Source: JAUSIF01 sp963711595
Lineage (GTDB): Bacteria; Pseudomonadota; Alphaproteobacteria; Rhizobiales; Xanthobacteraceae
Length of the DNA: 64,000 bases
Assembly: GCA_963711595.1 (NCBI GenBank)
Contig: CAVQER010000001.1
Span: 186,001 to 250,000 of the forward strand
Reading direction: 5' to 3'
How positions within the stretch are numbered: the first letter of the stretch is position 1; each line of letters starts with the position of its first letter. A model generated the notes under the pieces. That model did not search any database and was not told the origin of the DNA. It saw only the letters and a program-made list of their open reading frames with translations. A program made the position numbers and the translations under genes. Of this stretch, positions 40,515-48,700 are shown piece by piece.

Positions 40515-41738
40515 ATGTCCCTGCAACGATTTTCCGTGAAGTGCTGCATCGTGGGCGGCGGGCCGGCGGGATTGATGGCCGGTCATCTGCTCGCGCGCGC
40601 GGGCGTCGAGGTACTCGTGTTGGAAAAGCATGCGGACTTCCTTCGGGATTTTCGCGGCGACACCATCCACCCGTCAACGCTCGAGGTGATGCACGAGCTG
40701 CATCTGGCGGAAAAGCTCCTGAAGCTTCCGCATGAGAAGATCCGGTCGTTCAATTTCCACGTCGGCGAGCGAATCATTCCGATCGCGGACTTCACCGGGC
40801 TTGCGATGCGCTATCCCTTCATCGCGATCATGCCGCAATGGGAATTTCTGAATTTCCTGGCAACGACCGCCGCACGCTACGCGGGGTTCAACCTGATGAA
40901 GGAAGCCGAAGCAATCGAGCTCGTCGACGACGCGGGAAGGATCGCCGGCGTGCGCGCGCGAACGCCGAGCGGCGATATCGAGGTACTCGCCGACCTCGTG
41001 ATCGCAGCCGACGGCCGGGGATCGGTGCTGCGCGATCGCGCCGGCTTGAAGGCCGTGGAGATCGGTGCGCCGATGGACGTGCTCTGGTTTCGCCTCTCGC
41101 GCGTCGCGACCGATCCGCGCGAAGTCATGGCGCGCCTCGGGGCAGGCGTCGCACTCATCGCGATCGACCGCGGCGACTACTGGCAATGCGGGTGCATCAT
41201 TCCGAAAGGTGCGATGGAGACGACCCGCAAACGAGGCCTCGAAGCGTTCCGGCGCCGCATTGCCGATCTCGCGCCCTTCCTGCGCGGCCGGGTGAAGGAG
41301 CTGCGCGATTGGGAGCAGATCAAGTTGCTCACGGTCACGGTCGACCGGCTCGTGCAATGGTACCGGCCGGGACTTCTTTGCATCGGGGACGCCGCGCACG
41401 CCATGTCGCCGATCGGCGGCGTCGGCATCAATCTTGCGATCCAGGACGCGGTGGCCGCCGCAAACCTGCTAACGCGCCCCCTGCTCGAGGGCGGCGTTGA
41501 GGTCGAGCATTTGCGCGCGTTGCAGCATCGACGCGAATTGCCGACGCGGCTGACGCAAACGGTGCAGGTGTTCATTCAGAACCGGATCGTGAAGCCGGTG
41601 CTGCAGGGCAAAGGCGAAGCGCGCCCGCCCTGGCCGTTGCGCCTGATCGCACGCTTTCCGCGGCTGCGGCGGCTACCGGCGCGCCTGATCGGGATCGGCT
41701 TCCGGCCCGAGCATGTCGAGACGAAGGCCGTTCGTTAG
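40515..41738 (+). CDS. FAD-dependent monooxygenase (UbiH/PHBH-like group A flavoprotein)
   Basis: This 407-residue protein shows the three class A flavin monooxygenase motifs: the N-terminal GxGxxG (CCIVGGGPAGLMAGHLLA), the DG motif LVIAADGRGSVLRDRAG, and the GD motif LLCIGDAAHAMSPIGGVGIN. A segment after the first motif (FRGDTIHPSTLEVMHEL) is typical of aromatic-ring hydroxylases. It should use NAD(P)H and O2 to hydroxylate an aromatic or other ring compound. The ATG at 40515 is the first good start. The 161 bases between it and the ABC-importer operon hold no gene. It may supply that cluster. Confidence 0.9.
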   Translation: MSLQRFSVKCCIVGGGPAGLMAGHLLARAGVEVLVLEKHADFLRDFRGDTIHPSTLEVMHELHLAEKLLKLPHEKIRSFNFHVGERIIPIADFTGLAMRYPFIAIMPQWEFLNFLATTAARYAGFNLMKEAEAIELVDDAGRIAGVRARTPSGDIEVLADLVIAADGRGSVLRDRAGLKAVEIGAPMDVLWFRLSRVATDPREVMARLGAGVALIAIDRGDYWQCGCIIPKGAMETTRKRGLEAFRRRIADLAPFLRGRVKELRDWEQIKLLTVTVDRLVQWYRPGLLCIGDAAHAMSPIGGVGINLAIQDAVAAANLLTRPLLEGGVEVEHLRALQHRRELPTRLTQTVQVFIQNRIVKPVLQGKGEARPPWPLRLIARFPRLRRLPARLIGIGFRPEHVETKAVR

Positions 41739-41899
41739 GCGCTCGGGACGACTGCCCATCGCTCCATGGGCTCGTTGGGCAGTGAACATCACGTCACGTG
41801 CCGGTTGCCCACCAATCCCTGGCGTCGGCGCCGGCGGATCGTGGCCATTGTCACCCCGAACCCCCGACCGTAGGCTACTTGTCAGGGAGGAAACTCAAC

Positions 41900-42895
41900 A
41901 TGCCAAAGAAATCCACGAGCGGAAATCCGGACCTTCTGCGGCGCTCACTCCTGATCGGCGGCGCCGCAACGCTCGCCATGCCTTATATCGCTCGCGCGCA
42001 GACGCAGGGCGTGGTCCGCATCGGCGTGCCGACAAAGACCTATTTTCCCACCATCATTTCCGAGACCGCGATCCAGCAGAAGCTCTTCGAGAAGGAAGGC
42101 ATCAAGGCGGAGCTGACCATCTATCGCAGCGGCGCCGAGGGCTTCGAGGCGATCGCCGCGGGCGCCGCCGACCTGATCTACAATTCTTCCATGAGCGTGG
42201 CGGCCGGCCTGAACAAGGGCGTGAAGGCGCGCTGCGTCGCCAACGGCGCGCTCGCGTATTTCGGCTGGTATCTGGTGGCCAAGACCGACTCGCCGATCCA
42301 AAACGTCGCCGATCTCGCGGGCAAGAAGGTCGGCATCACGTCCGCCGGCTCCGGCACCGATATCCTCGCGCTGTGGGCCGAGCAGTTCCACAAGATCAAG
42401 TTCACGCGTGTGCCGCTTGGGGGCGGCGGCTTGGTGCCCAACCTGCTCACGGGAAACATCGACGGCAGCGTGCTCTATTCGCCACTCAGCTATCAGATGT
42501 TCCTGAAGAAGCAGGCGCGTTCGCTGATCGATTTCGGCAAAGAGGTGCCCTCACACTCCACCGGCAGCTGGATCGCCACCGACAAGATCATCGCCGAGCG
42601 GCCGAACGACCTGCAGAAGGCGTTGAACGCCATCTATGGCGGCGTAGCTTGGCTGCAGTCCGACAAGAACCGCGAAGCGGTGATCAAATTCCTCGCCCAG
42701 ATCAACGAGATCACCGAGGACGTGGCGGCTGCAGAGCTGGACGGCAACATCAAGAACCTGTCGAAGACCGGCGAGTTCCAGGAGGACTGGATGTCGCGCT
42801 CGCTCGACATGGCCCAGCTCATCGGCATGACCAACCTCGCGCCAGTCAAGGACATCTACGTGACCAAGTTCCGGCCGTCTCCGACCATGTCCTGA
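41900..42895 (+). CDS. ABC transporter substrate-binding protein (NrtA/SsuA/TauA-like)
   Basis: This 331-residue protein has a leader with a twin-arginine-like LLRRSLLIGGAATLAM and cleavage near ARAQT. The mature lobe begins GVVRIGVPTKTYFPTIISETA and includes VADLAGKKVGITSAGSGTD, as in the SsuA/TauA/THI5-like class of binding proteins. It captures a small ligand for the two permeases and ATPase encoded next. The ATG at 41900 has GGGAGGAAA 6 bases upstream; a longer frame to 41798 is not needed. The ligand is not known; the downstream MetE-like gene hints at a sulfur or methyl compound. Confidence 0.9.
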   Translation: MPKKSTSGNPDLLRRSLLIGGAATLAMPYIARAQTQGVVRIGVPTKTYFPTIISETAIQQKLFEKEGIKAELTIYRSGAEGFEAIAAGAADLIYNSSMSVAAGLNKGVKARCVANGALAYFGWYLVAKTDSPIQNVADLAGKKVGITSAGSGTDILALWAEQFHKIKFTRVPLGGGGLVPNLLTGNIDGSVLYSPLSYQMFLKKQARSLIDFGKEVPSHSTGSWIATDKIIAERPNDLQKALNAIYGGVAWLQSDKNREAVIKFLAQINEITEDVAAAELDGNIKNLSKTGEFQEDWMSRSLDMAQLIGMTNLAPVKDIYVTKFRPSPTMS

Positions 42896-42913
42896 CGCCG
42901 GAGGGATAGCCGG

Positions 42914-43666
42914 ATGACGCGAACGCAGATCGTCGTCGCGCGCCTGGTACTGCTCGCGGCGGTGCTGGGCGCGTGGGAGATCTTGCCGCGCAATGGCACG
43001 ATCAATCCCCTGCTGCTGCCTCCGCTGAGCGAAGTGCTGGCCATGCTCGGCAACCTGCTTGGCCGGCCGCAAGTGCACGAGGCGATCGCCACCACCGCAG
43101 GCGAAGTGATTGTCGCCTTCATCATCGCTGTGCCGCTCGGCGCTGCGCTCGGTGTCATTATCGCCGAGAACGATTATGTCGGCGAAATCTTCCGGCCGAT
43201 CCTTTTCTATGTGTTCAGCGTGCCGAAATCGATTTTTCTGCCGATGTTCATCCTGATATTCGGCATCGGCTTCCAGCAGAAGGTCGCCTACGCCGCGTTC
43301 ACCACCACCTTCGTCGTCCTGATGAGTGCAGCGGCGGCGGTCGAATCGGTGAAGGCTGAGCACGTGCTGGTGGCTCGCTCGTACGGTGCCACACGCGCAC
43401 AGATCCTCCGACGCATCTACGTCCCGAGCATGCTGCCGATCCTGCTCGAGGCGGTGCGCATTGCGATGATCTTCAACTTCACGGGCGTGATGATCGCGGA
43501 AATGTATGCCTCGCGCACCGGCATCGGCCACCTGATTGCGAGCTGGGGCGAGAACTTCCAGATGCCGCAGCTGTTTGCGGGCGTGATCGTGCTGGCAGCG
43601 GTAGCGATCCTGTTCAACGAGACGGTTCGCTATGCGGAGACGAAATGCAGCACATGGCGAACCTGA
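42914..43666 (+). CDS. ABC transporter permease (first of two)
   Basis: This 250-residue protein has about six membrane helices and the BPD_transp_1 EAA-type loop: VARSYGATRAQILRRIYVPSMLPILL, followed by FTGVMIAEMYASRTGIGHLI. It begins 18 bases after the binding protein gene and overlaps the ATPase gene by 22 bases. Together with the second permease (44448-45272) it should form a heterodimeric channel. Confidence 0.92.
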   Translation: MTRTQIVVARLVLLAAVLGAWEILPRNGTINPLLLPPLSEVLAMLGNLLGRPQVHEAIATTAGEVIVAFIIAVPLGAALGVIIAENDYVGEIFRPILFYVFSVPKSIFLPMFILIFGIGFQQKVAYAAFTTTFVVLMSAAAAVESVKAEHVLVARSYGATRAQILRRIYVPSMLPILLEAVRIAMIFNFTGVMIAEMYASRTGIGHLIASWGENFQMPQLFAGVIVLAAVAILFNETVRYAETKCSTWRT

Positions 43667-44451
43667 GAACCGCCGAGCCGCAGGTCGCCGAGCTCGCGAT
43701 CGAGGTCGCGAACCTCACGCACGTCTATGCCGGGCCGGAAGGCGGCGTGCCGGCACTGCAGGAAATATCGTTGAGCGTCGGCGTCGGACGCTTCGTGGTG
43801 ATCGTCGGCCCAAGCGGCTGCGGCAAGACCTCGCTCTTGATGATGCTCGCCGGGCTCAGGCACCAAACGTCGGGGACCGTGCTGTGCTACGGCCGGCCGA
43901 TCCCCGACCCCGACCCGACGCGTGTCGGCGTCGTGTTCCAGGAGGCGAGCCTGTTTCCCTGGCTCTCGGCGCTCGACAATATCGAGTTTCCCCTCAGCCT
44001 GCGGGGCTCTCCTAAGGAAGACCGCGGCCGCCGCGCGCAGGCCATGCTCAGCCTCGTCGGTCTCGAAGGTTTCGGTGCACGTTATCCGCACGAGCTGTCG
44101 GGCGGGATGAAACAGCGCGTCTCAATCGCGCGCGGGCTGGTGCAGGATCCGCCGGTGCTCCTGATGGACGAGCCGTTCGCGGCGCTCGATGAGCAGACCC
44201 GCATGACCATGGGTCATGAGTTGCTGCGAATCTGGAACGCCACGCGCAAGACGGTGGTGTTCGTCACCCACAGCCTGACTGAGGCGGTGTATCTGGCCGA
44301 CGAGGTGCTCGTAATGTCGGCGCGACCGGGGCGCATCATCGATCGCATTCCCGTGACGCTGCCGCGGCCGCGCAACTACGACATGATGGCGACCGACGTG
44401 TTCGGCCGCCTGCGCGACCGGATCTGGCAGCAAATCCGGACGAGTGCATGA
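43645..44451 (+). CDS. ABC transporter ATP-binding protein
   Basis: This protein of about 268 residues has a Walker A motif GPSGCGKTSLLM, the Q loop VVFQEASLFPWLSALDN, the signature LSGGMKQRVSIARGL, Walker B VLLMDEPFAALDE, and the switch histidine in VFVTHSLTEAVYLADEV. It is a nitrate/sulfonate/taurine-type ATPase that powers the importer of the two flanking permeases. Start is ATG 43645 or the ATG 9 bases later. The end overlaps the next permease start as ATGA. Confidence 0.94.
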   Translation: MQHMANLRTAEPQVAELAIEVANLTHVYAGPEGGVPALQEISLSVGVGRFVVIVGPSGCGKTSLLMMLAGLRHQTSGTVLCYGRPIPDPDPTRVGVVFQEASLFPWLSALDNIEFPLSLRGSPKEDRGRRAQAMLSLVGLEGFGARYPHELSGGMKQRVSIARGLVQDPPVLLMDEPFAALDEQTRMTMGHELLRIWNATRKTVVFVTHSLTEAVYLADEVLVMSARPGRIIDRIPVTLPRPRNYDMMATDVFGRLRDRIWQQIRTSA

Positions 44452-45272
44452 GGTTCGCCATGCGCCGCCCCGCTCCATCCACCGTCCGCTGGCTGATGCT
44501 GGTCACGATCCTCGCGCTATGGGAGGTCGTGCCGCAGTTCAACATCATCCCCGAGCTGTTCCTGCCGTCGCTGTCGAAGACGTTGACGGTTCTCTACCAG
44601 AACGGCGGCACGTACTTCGCCGCACTAATGGTGACGCTCTACGAAGTTGGCTTCGCGATGATCATCTCCTGCGGCGGCGGGATTCTGGCAGGTGCGCTGA
44701 TCGGCGGCGTTACGCTTCTGCGCAACCTGCTTCTGCCGATCTTCTCCAGCCTCTACGCCGTTCCCGTGGTGATCCTCTATCCGATCATGACTGCCTGGTT
44801 CGGAGTGGGCTCGGAATCAAAGATCATCTTCTCCGGCATCTATGCCTTTTTCCCGGTGATGCTCTCGACTGCCGCCGGCATCCGCACCATCGATCCGTCT
44901 TTCTTGCTCGCTGCGCGCAGCATGGGCGCGACGCGGCAACAACTGATCACTCGGGTGATCATACCGGCCTCGGTGCCCACTGTGTTCACGGCGCTACGCC
45001 TCGGTGGCGCGCTTACCATTATCGGGGTGGTGGTGTCGGAGATGCTCACGTCGGCGGCCGGCATCGGGTATCTGGTGACGCTTAACCGCACAATCCTGGA
45101 CAGCCCGCGCGTATTCGCCGCGATCCTGATGATCCTCGTGTTGGCGGTCGCCTACTACATGATCGCGCGCGCCATCGAGCGCCGGTTCGTGGTCTGGCAG
45201 TCTGCTGGCCGGAAGCAGCACGCGGCTTCGAGTGACTCGCCCACCGGCGTGCCCGCCCCGCAGGCAGTGTGA
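44448..45272 (+). CDS. ABC transporter permease (second of two)
   Basis: This 274-residue protein has six membrane helices and the EAA-type loop AARSMGATRQQLITRVIIPASVPTVFTALRLGG, then EMLTSAAGIGYLVTLNRTI. It is coupled to the ATPase gene by an ATGA overlap. It differs from the first permease in sequence, so the complex is probably a heterodimer. About 30 bases later the MetE-like gene starts, and both are likely on the same transcript. Confidence 0.92.
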   Translation: MRFAMRRPAPSTVRWLMLVTILALWEVVPQFNIIPELFLPSLSKTLTVLYQNGGTYFAALMVTLYEVGFAMIISCGGGILAGALIGGVTLLRNLLLPIFSSLYAVPVVILYPIMTAWFGVGSESKIIFSGIYAFFPVMLSTAAGIRTIDPSFLLAARSMGATRQQLITRVIIPASVPTVFTALRLGGALTIIGVVVSEMLTSAAGIGYLVTLNRTILDSPRVFAAILMILVLAVAYYMIARAIERRFVVWQSAGRKQHAASSDSPTGVPAPQAV

Positions 45273-45302
45273 GATATGACGACAGCAAGGAGTGTCGCGC
45301 CG

Positions 45303-46337
45303 ATGATTCCGAAGATTCTTCCGACCACCGTCGTCGGCAGCTATCCGCAGCCCGACTGGCTGGTGAATCGGCAGCTGCTGTCCAAGGTGGTGCCGCGCAC
45401 GCGCATGAAGGAGATCTGGCGTGTCCCCGAGCCGTATCTGGGGGAGGCACAGGACGACGCCACCATCGTCGCGATCCGCGACATGGAGCGCGCCGGCGTC
45501 GACATCATTACCGACGGGGAAATCCGCCGCGAGAGCTACTCCAATCGCTTCGCGACGGCGCTGCAGGGAATCGATCTCGACAATCCCGGCCAGGTGAAGG
45601 CGCGCTCGGGTCAGATGACCCCGGTGCCACGTGTCGTCGGCAAGATCCGGCGCACGCGGCCGGTCGAAGTGAGCGACATGGAATTCCTGCGCAAGAACAC
45701 GGACCTGCCTGCCAAGATCACCCTCCCCGGCCCCTTCACCATGGGCCAGCAGGCCAAGGACGACTTCTACAAGGACGAAGAAGCCATGGTCATGGACTTC
45801 GCCGCCGCGGTGAACGAGGAGGCGCGCGACCTGGAGAAGGCCGGGGCCGACTACATCCAGCTCGACGAGCCTTGGGTGCGTAACAACCCGGAGGCGGCGC
45901 GGCGCTACGCGGTGAAAGCGATCAATCGAGCACTACAGGGCCTGAAGGTGCCGACCATCGTGCACATCTGCTTCGGCTATGGGCTCGTGGTGCCGGGCGA
46001 GAGCAAGCCGCATGACTACGCGTTCCTGCCCGAGCTGGTAGACACAACTGCGGAGACCATTTCGATCGAGTCGGCGCAACCGAAGCTCAATCTGGAAGTA
46101 TTAAAGCAGCTCGCGGGCAAGAAGATCATGCTGGGCGTGCTCGACCTGCACACGGTCGAGGTCGAAACGCCGGCAGAGGTCGCGGCGCGAATCCGCACCG
46201 GCCTGAAGTATGTGTCGCCGGAGAACCTGATCCCCGCGCCCGATTGCGGGATGAAATACCTGCCGCGGGAAGTCGCGTTCGGAAAGCTTCGGGCCATGGC
46301 GGATGGGGCCCGGATCGTGCGGAGTGAGTTCACCTAG
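45303..46337 (+). CDS. MetE C-terminal-like methyltransferase (cobalamin-independent methionine synthase family)
   Basis: This protein of about 344 residues matches the UROD/MetE-like barrel of cobalamin-independent methionine synthase. Marks are TTVVGSYPQPDWLVN at the start, a DGEIRRESYSNRFATAL block, YIQLDEPWVRNNPEA, IVHICFGYG with zinc-ligand-type His and Cys, and the C-terminal PDCGMKYLPREVAF cysteine. It has only the C-terminal half of classical MetE, as in core-MetE enzymes that use methylcobalamin or methylated small molecules. The start at ATG 45303 has AAGGAG 10 bases upstream; ATG 45276 is possible. It probably acts on the imported ligand of the ABC operon. Confidence 0.85.
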   Translation: MIPKILPTTVVGSYPQPDWLVNRQLLSKVVPRTRMKEIWRVPEPYLGEAQDDATIVAIRDMERAGVDIITDGEIRRESYSNRFATALQGIDLDNPGQVKARSGQMTPVPRVVGKIRRTRPVEVSDMEFLRKNTDLPAKITLPGPFTMGQQAKDDFYKDEEAMVMDFAAAVNEEARDLEKAGADYIQLDEPWVRNNPEAARRYAVKAINRALQGLKVPTIVHICFGYGLVVPGESKPHDYAFLPELVDTTAETISIESAQPKLNLEVLKQLAGKKIMLGVLDLHTVEVETPAEVAARIRTGLKYVSPENLIPAPDCGMKYLPREVAFGKLRAMADGARIVRSEFT

Positions 46338-46373
46338 CCCGGCGCCACTGTCTGCCAGGCGGCAATAGGCGCC

Positions 46374-47594
46374 TCAGAAAAACGCCTGTATCCCCGTGAT
46401 CGCACGACCGAGGATCAATGCATGCACGTCGTGCGTGCCCTCGTAGGTGTTCACGGTCTCGAGGTTCGCCGCATGCCGCATCACGTGATACTCCTCGGAG
46501 ATTCCGTTCGCGCCGAGCATGTCGCGCGCGGTGCGGGCGATGTCGAGCGCCTTGCCGCAGTTGTTGCGCTTCACGATCGAGACGACTTCCGGCGGGCAGC
46601 GACCCTCATCCAGCAGCCGCGTGACGCGCAAGCTCGCCTGTAAGCCGAGCGCGATCTCGCTTTCCATGTCGGCGAGCTTTTTCTGCACGAGCTGGTTTGC
46701 GGCGAGCGGCCGGCCGAATTGCTTGCGCTCGAGCACGTAGTTGCGAGCCGTGCGGAAACAGAATTCCGCCGCGCCCATCGCACCCCAGGAAATGCCGACC
46801 CGCGCACGCGTAAGGCATCCGAACGGGCCCTTCAGGCCGGCCACGTTGGGAAGGAGCGCTTCTTCCGGCACCTCGACGCCGTCCATCGCGATCTCGCCGG
46901 TGACGGAGGCCCGCAGGCTGAGCTTGCCCTCGATCTTCGGCGTCGACAGACCCTTCGCCCCGCGCTCTATGATGAAGCCGCGAATTTCGTCGCCATGGGC
47001 TGCCGATTTCGCCCAGACGACAAACACGTCGGCAACCGGCGCGTTCGTGATCCAGAGTTTCGTACCGCTCAGCTTGTAGCCACTCTTCGTCTTCTCCGCG
47101 CGCGTGCGCATTCCTCCCGGATCGGAGCCGAAGTCCGGCTCGGTCAAACCGAAGCAGCCCACCCACTCACCGGTGACGAGCTTCGGCAGATACTTCTTCC
47201 GCTGTGCATCGTCTCCGTACGCCCAGATCGGATACATGACGAGCGACGACTGCACGCTCATGGTCGATCGGTAACCGGAGTCGACGCCCTCGATCTCCCG
47301 AACGGCAAGCCCGTAGCAAACGTAGTTCAGGCCGGCGCCGCCAAATTCTTCGGGGATCGTAACGCCCAGCAGTCCCAGCCGGCCCATCTCGTTGACGACC
47401 TCGCGGTCGTATTTTTCCTCGCGATACGCCTTGATCACGCGCGGCATCAGCTTGTCGCGCGCGTAGGCACGCGCGGTGTCGCGAACCTGACGCTCTTCCT
47501 CGGTGAACTGGCTTTCCAGATCGAACGGATCGGCCCAGTCGAAGGCGGCGCGTGTGGTGCTTGCCGGCTTGGTCTTGGCGCGAGCTTCACTCAT
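46374..47594 (-). CDS. gcdH: Glutaryl-CoA dehydrogenase (acyl-CoA dehydrogenase family)
   Basis: This 406-residue protein is an acyl-CoA dehydrogenase with GcdH marks. They are DWADPFDLESQFTEEER at the start, GVDSGYRSTMSVQSSLVMYPI, GCFGLTEPDFGSDPGGM, the KLWITNAPVADVFVVWAK block, and the C-terminal VNTYEGTHDVHALILGRAITG containing the catalytic Glu. It oxidatively decarboxylates glutaryl-CoA to crotonyl-CoA in lysine and aromatic breakdown. The start at ATG 47594 is taken; the frame to 47738 runs into an extragenic repeat. No lysR-type regulator or CoA transferase is adjacent. Confidence 0.9.
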   Translation of the reverse strand: MSEARAKTKPASTTRAAFDWADPFDLESQFTEEERQVRDTARAYARDKLMPRVIKAYREEKYDREVVNEMGRLGLLGVTIPEEFGGAGLNYVCYGLAVREIEGVDSGYRSTMSVQSSLVMYPIWAYGDDAQRKKYLPKLVTGEWVGCFGLTEPDFGSDPGGMRTRAEKTKSGYKLSGTKLWITNAPVADVFVVWAKSAAHGDEIRGFIIERGAKGLSTPKIEGKLSLRASVTGEIAMDGVEVPEEALLPNVAGLKGPFGCLTRARVGISWGAMGAAEFCFRTARNYVLERKQFGRPLAANQLVQKKLADMESEIALGLQASLRVTRLLDEGRCPPEVVSIVKRNNCGKALDIARTARDMLGANGISEEYHVMRHAANLETVNTYEGTHDVHALILGRAITGIQAFF

Positions 47595-47610
47595 TTTTGG
47601 CGCTCCTGGT

Positions 47611-47730
47611 CCCTCCCCTTTAGGGGAGGGTGGCGAGCCGCGAAAGCGGCGCGCCGGGTGGGGTGACCCTCGAGCGAAGCAACCCCCACCCGGTTCGCTT
47701 CGCTCACTACCCTCCCCCAGAGGGGGAGGG
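47611..47730. repeat. Extragenic inverted repeat element between gcdH and the UraD-UraH gene
   Basis: CCCTCCCCTTTAGGGGAGGG begins the element and CCTCCCCCAGAGGGGGAGGG ends it. Between them lie inverted segments built from GGGTGGGG and CCCCACCC and from GAGCGAAGC and GCTTCGCTC. It resembles the widespread G-rich palindromic intergenic elements of alphaproteobacteria. It lies upstream of gcdH and downstream of the UraD-UraH gene. Confidence 0.7.
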
Positions 47731-47741
47731 AAATTCAAGTA

Positions 47742-48623
47742 TCAGCTTCCGCGATAGGTCGAATAGCTCCACGGAGTCGCAAGCAGCGGCACGTGATAGT
47801 GCCCCTCGGGCTCGGCAATCCCGAAACGGATCGGCACCACGTCGAGGAACGCAGGCTTCGCGAGACTCACGTTCCGCTTAGCGAAATACGCGCCGATGTG
47901 GAAACGCAGCTCGTAAGTGCCGGCGCGGAGCGGCGCGCCGGAAAGCAATGGTGCATCCGTGCGACCATCGGCGTTCGTCACGGCCTCGGCAAGCAAGGAT
48001 GTCGCGCTCGCGCCGATCTCGTGCAGCTCGACCTTTACGCCAGCCGCGGGCGCGCCAGCGTGCACGTCGAGTACGTGCGTCGTCAATCGACCGTCAGTTT
48101 TGGCCATTCCTGGTCCCTTCACGAGTTGGGCAATGCGCAGCCGCGCGATCAGATCGATCTCCGCGAGTGCCGTCGCGAACTCCACGTCGGGCGAGTTGCC
48201 GCCTCGACGCTCCAGCGCCTCCAGTATCGCATCGCGGCCCTGGCGCCCGACACAGATAACGAACGGAAACCCGAATTTTTTCGAATACACCTCATCGAGC
48301 CGTCCGAAACGGGCGTGCTCTTCGTCGGAAAGCCGATTGAGCGCGAGCGCTCCTTGCTCCTTTCGTGACTCCTCGGCCAAGCCGCCGGCGCGGGCGGCAC
48401 GCCCCGCCAGATCGGGATGGTTGCGAATGAGATCGAGCCGCTCCTGCTGGTTTCCGGCCGCCACGGATACCGCCATCGCCTGTACCAAGTCGGCCACCGT
48501 CGCAAACGGCCGGCGCGCGAAGGCACGCTCGGCGACCCAAGGCGATTTTTCGTAGATTTCGCCAAGCGTCTTTACGAACGTGGCCTTGTCGGCCTGGTTC
48601 AATTGTTCGAGGGTAATCGCCAT
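47742..48623 (-). CDS. Fused OHCU decarboxylase (UraD) and 5-hydroxyisourate hydrolase (UraH)
   Basis: This 293-residue protein joins two enzymes of urate breakdown in one chain with no stop between. Residues 1-170 are UraD-like: the LNQADKATFVKTLGEIYEKSPW start, the IRNHPDLAG motif with the catalytic His, and GFPFVICVGRQGRDAI. Residues 173-293 are UraH/transthyretin-like: LTTHVLDVHAGAPAAGVKVEL and the hallmark C-terminus YSTYRGS. It catalyses the last two steps from 5-hydroxyisourate to (S)-allantoin. The ATG at 48623 is the natural start. No urate oxidase gene is in the window. The resulting allantoin can feed urea to the urease encoded 7 kb further on. Confidence 0.92.
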   Translation of the reverse strand: MAITLEQLNQADKATFVKTLGEIYEKSPWVAERAFARRPFATVADLVQAMAVSVAAGNQQERLDLIRNHPDLAGRAARAGGLAEESRKEQGALALNRLSDEEHARFGRLDEVYSKKFGFPFVICVGRQGRDAILEALERRGGNSPDVEFATALAEIDLIARLRIAQLVKGPGMAKTDGRLTTHVLDVHAGAPAAGVKVELHEIGASATSLLAEAVTNADGRTDAPLLSGAPLRAGTYELRFHIGAYFAKRNVSLAKPAFLDVVPIRFGIAEPEGHYHVPLLATPWSYSTYRGS

Positions 48624-48700
48624 GCCGGTGATTTTGCGCCTTCCCGCGCGGCCTTTTTAGCAAAGCTTGCGCTGACGGTCCGGCCCAATAAAGTAACGAT

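Noticed and set aside
41713..42909. A 398-residue plus-strand frame over the ABC substrate-binding protein
   Set aside because: It is the frame-shifted shadow of the binding protein and is Arg/Gly/His-rich without a signal peptide.
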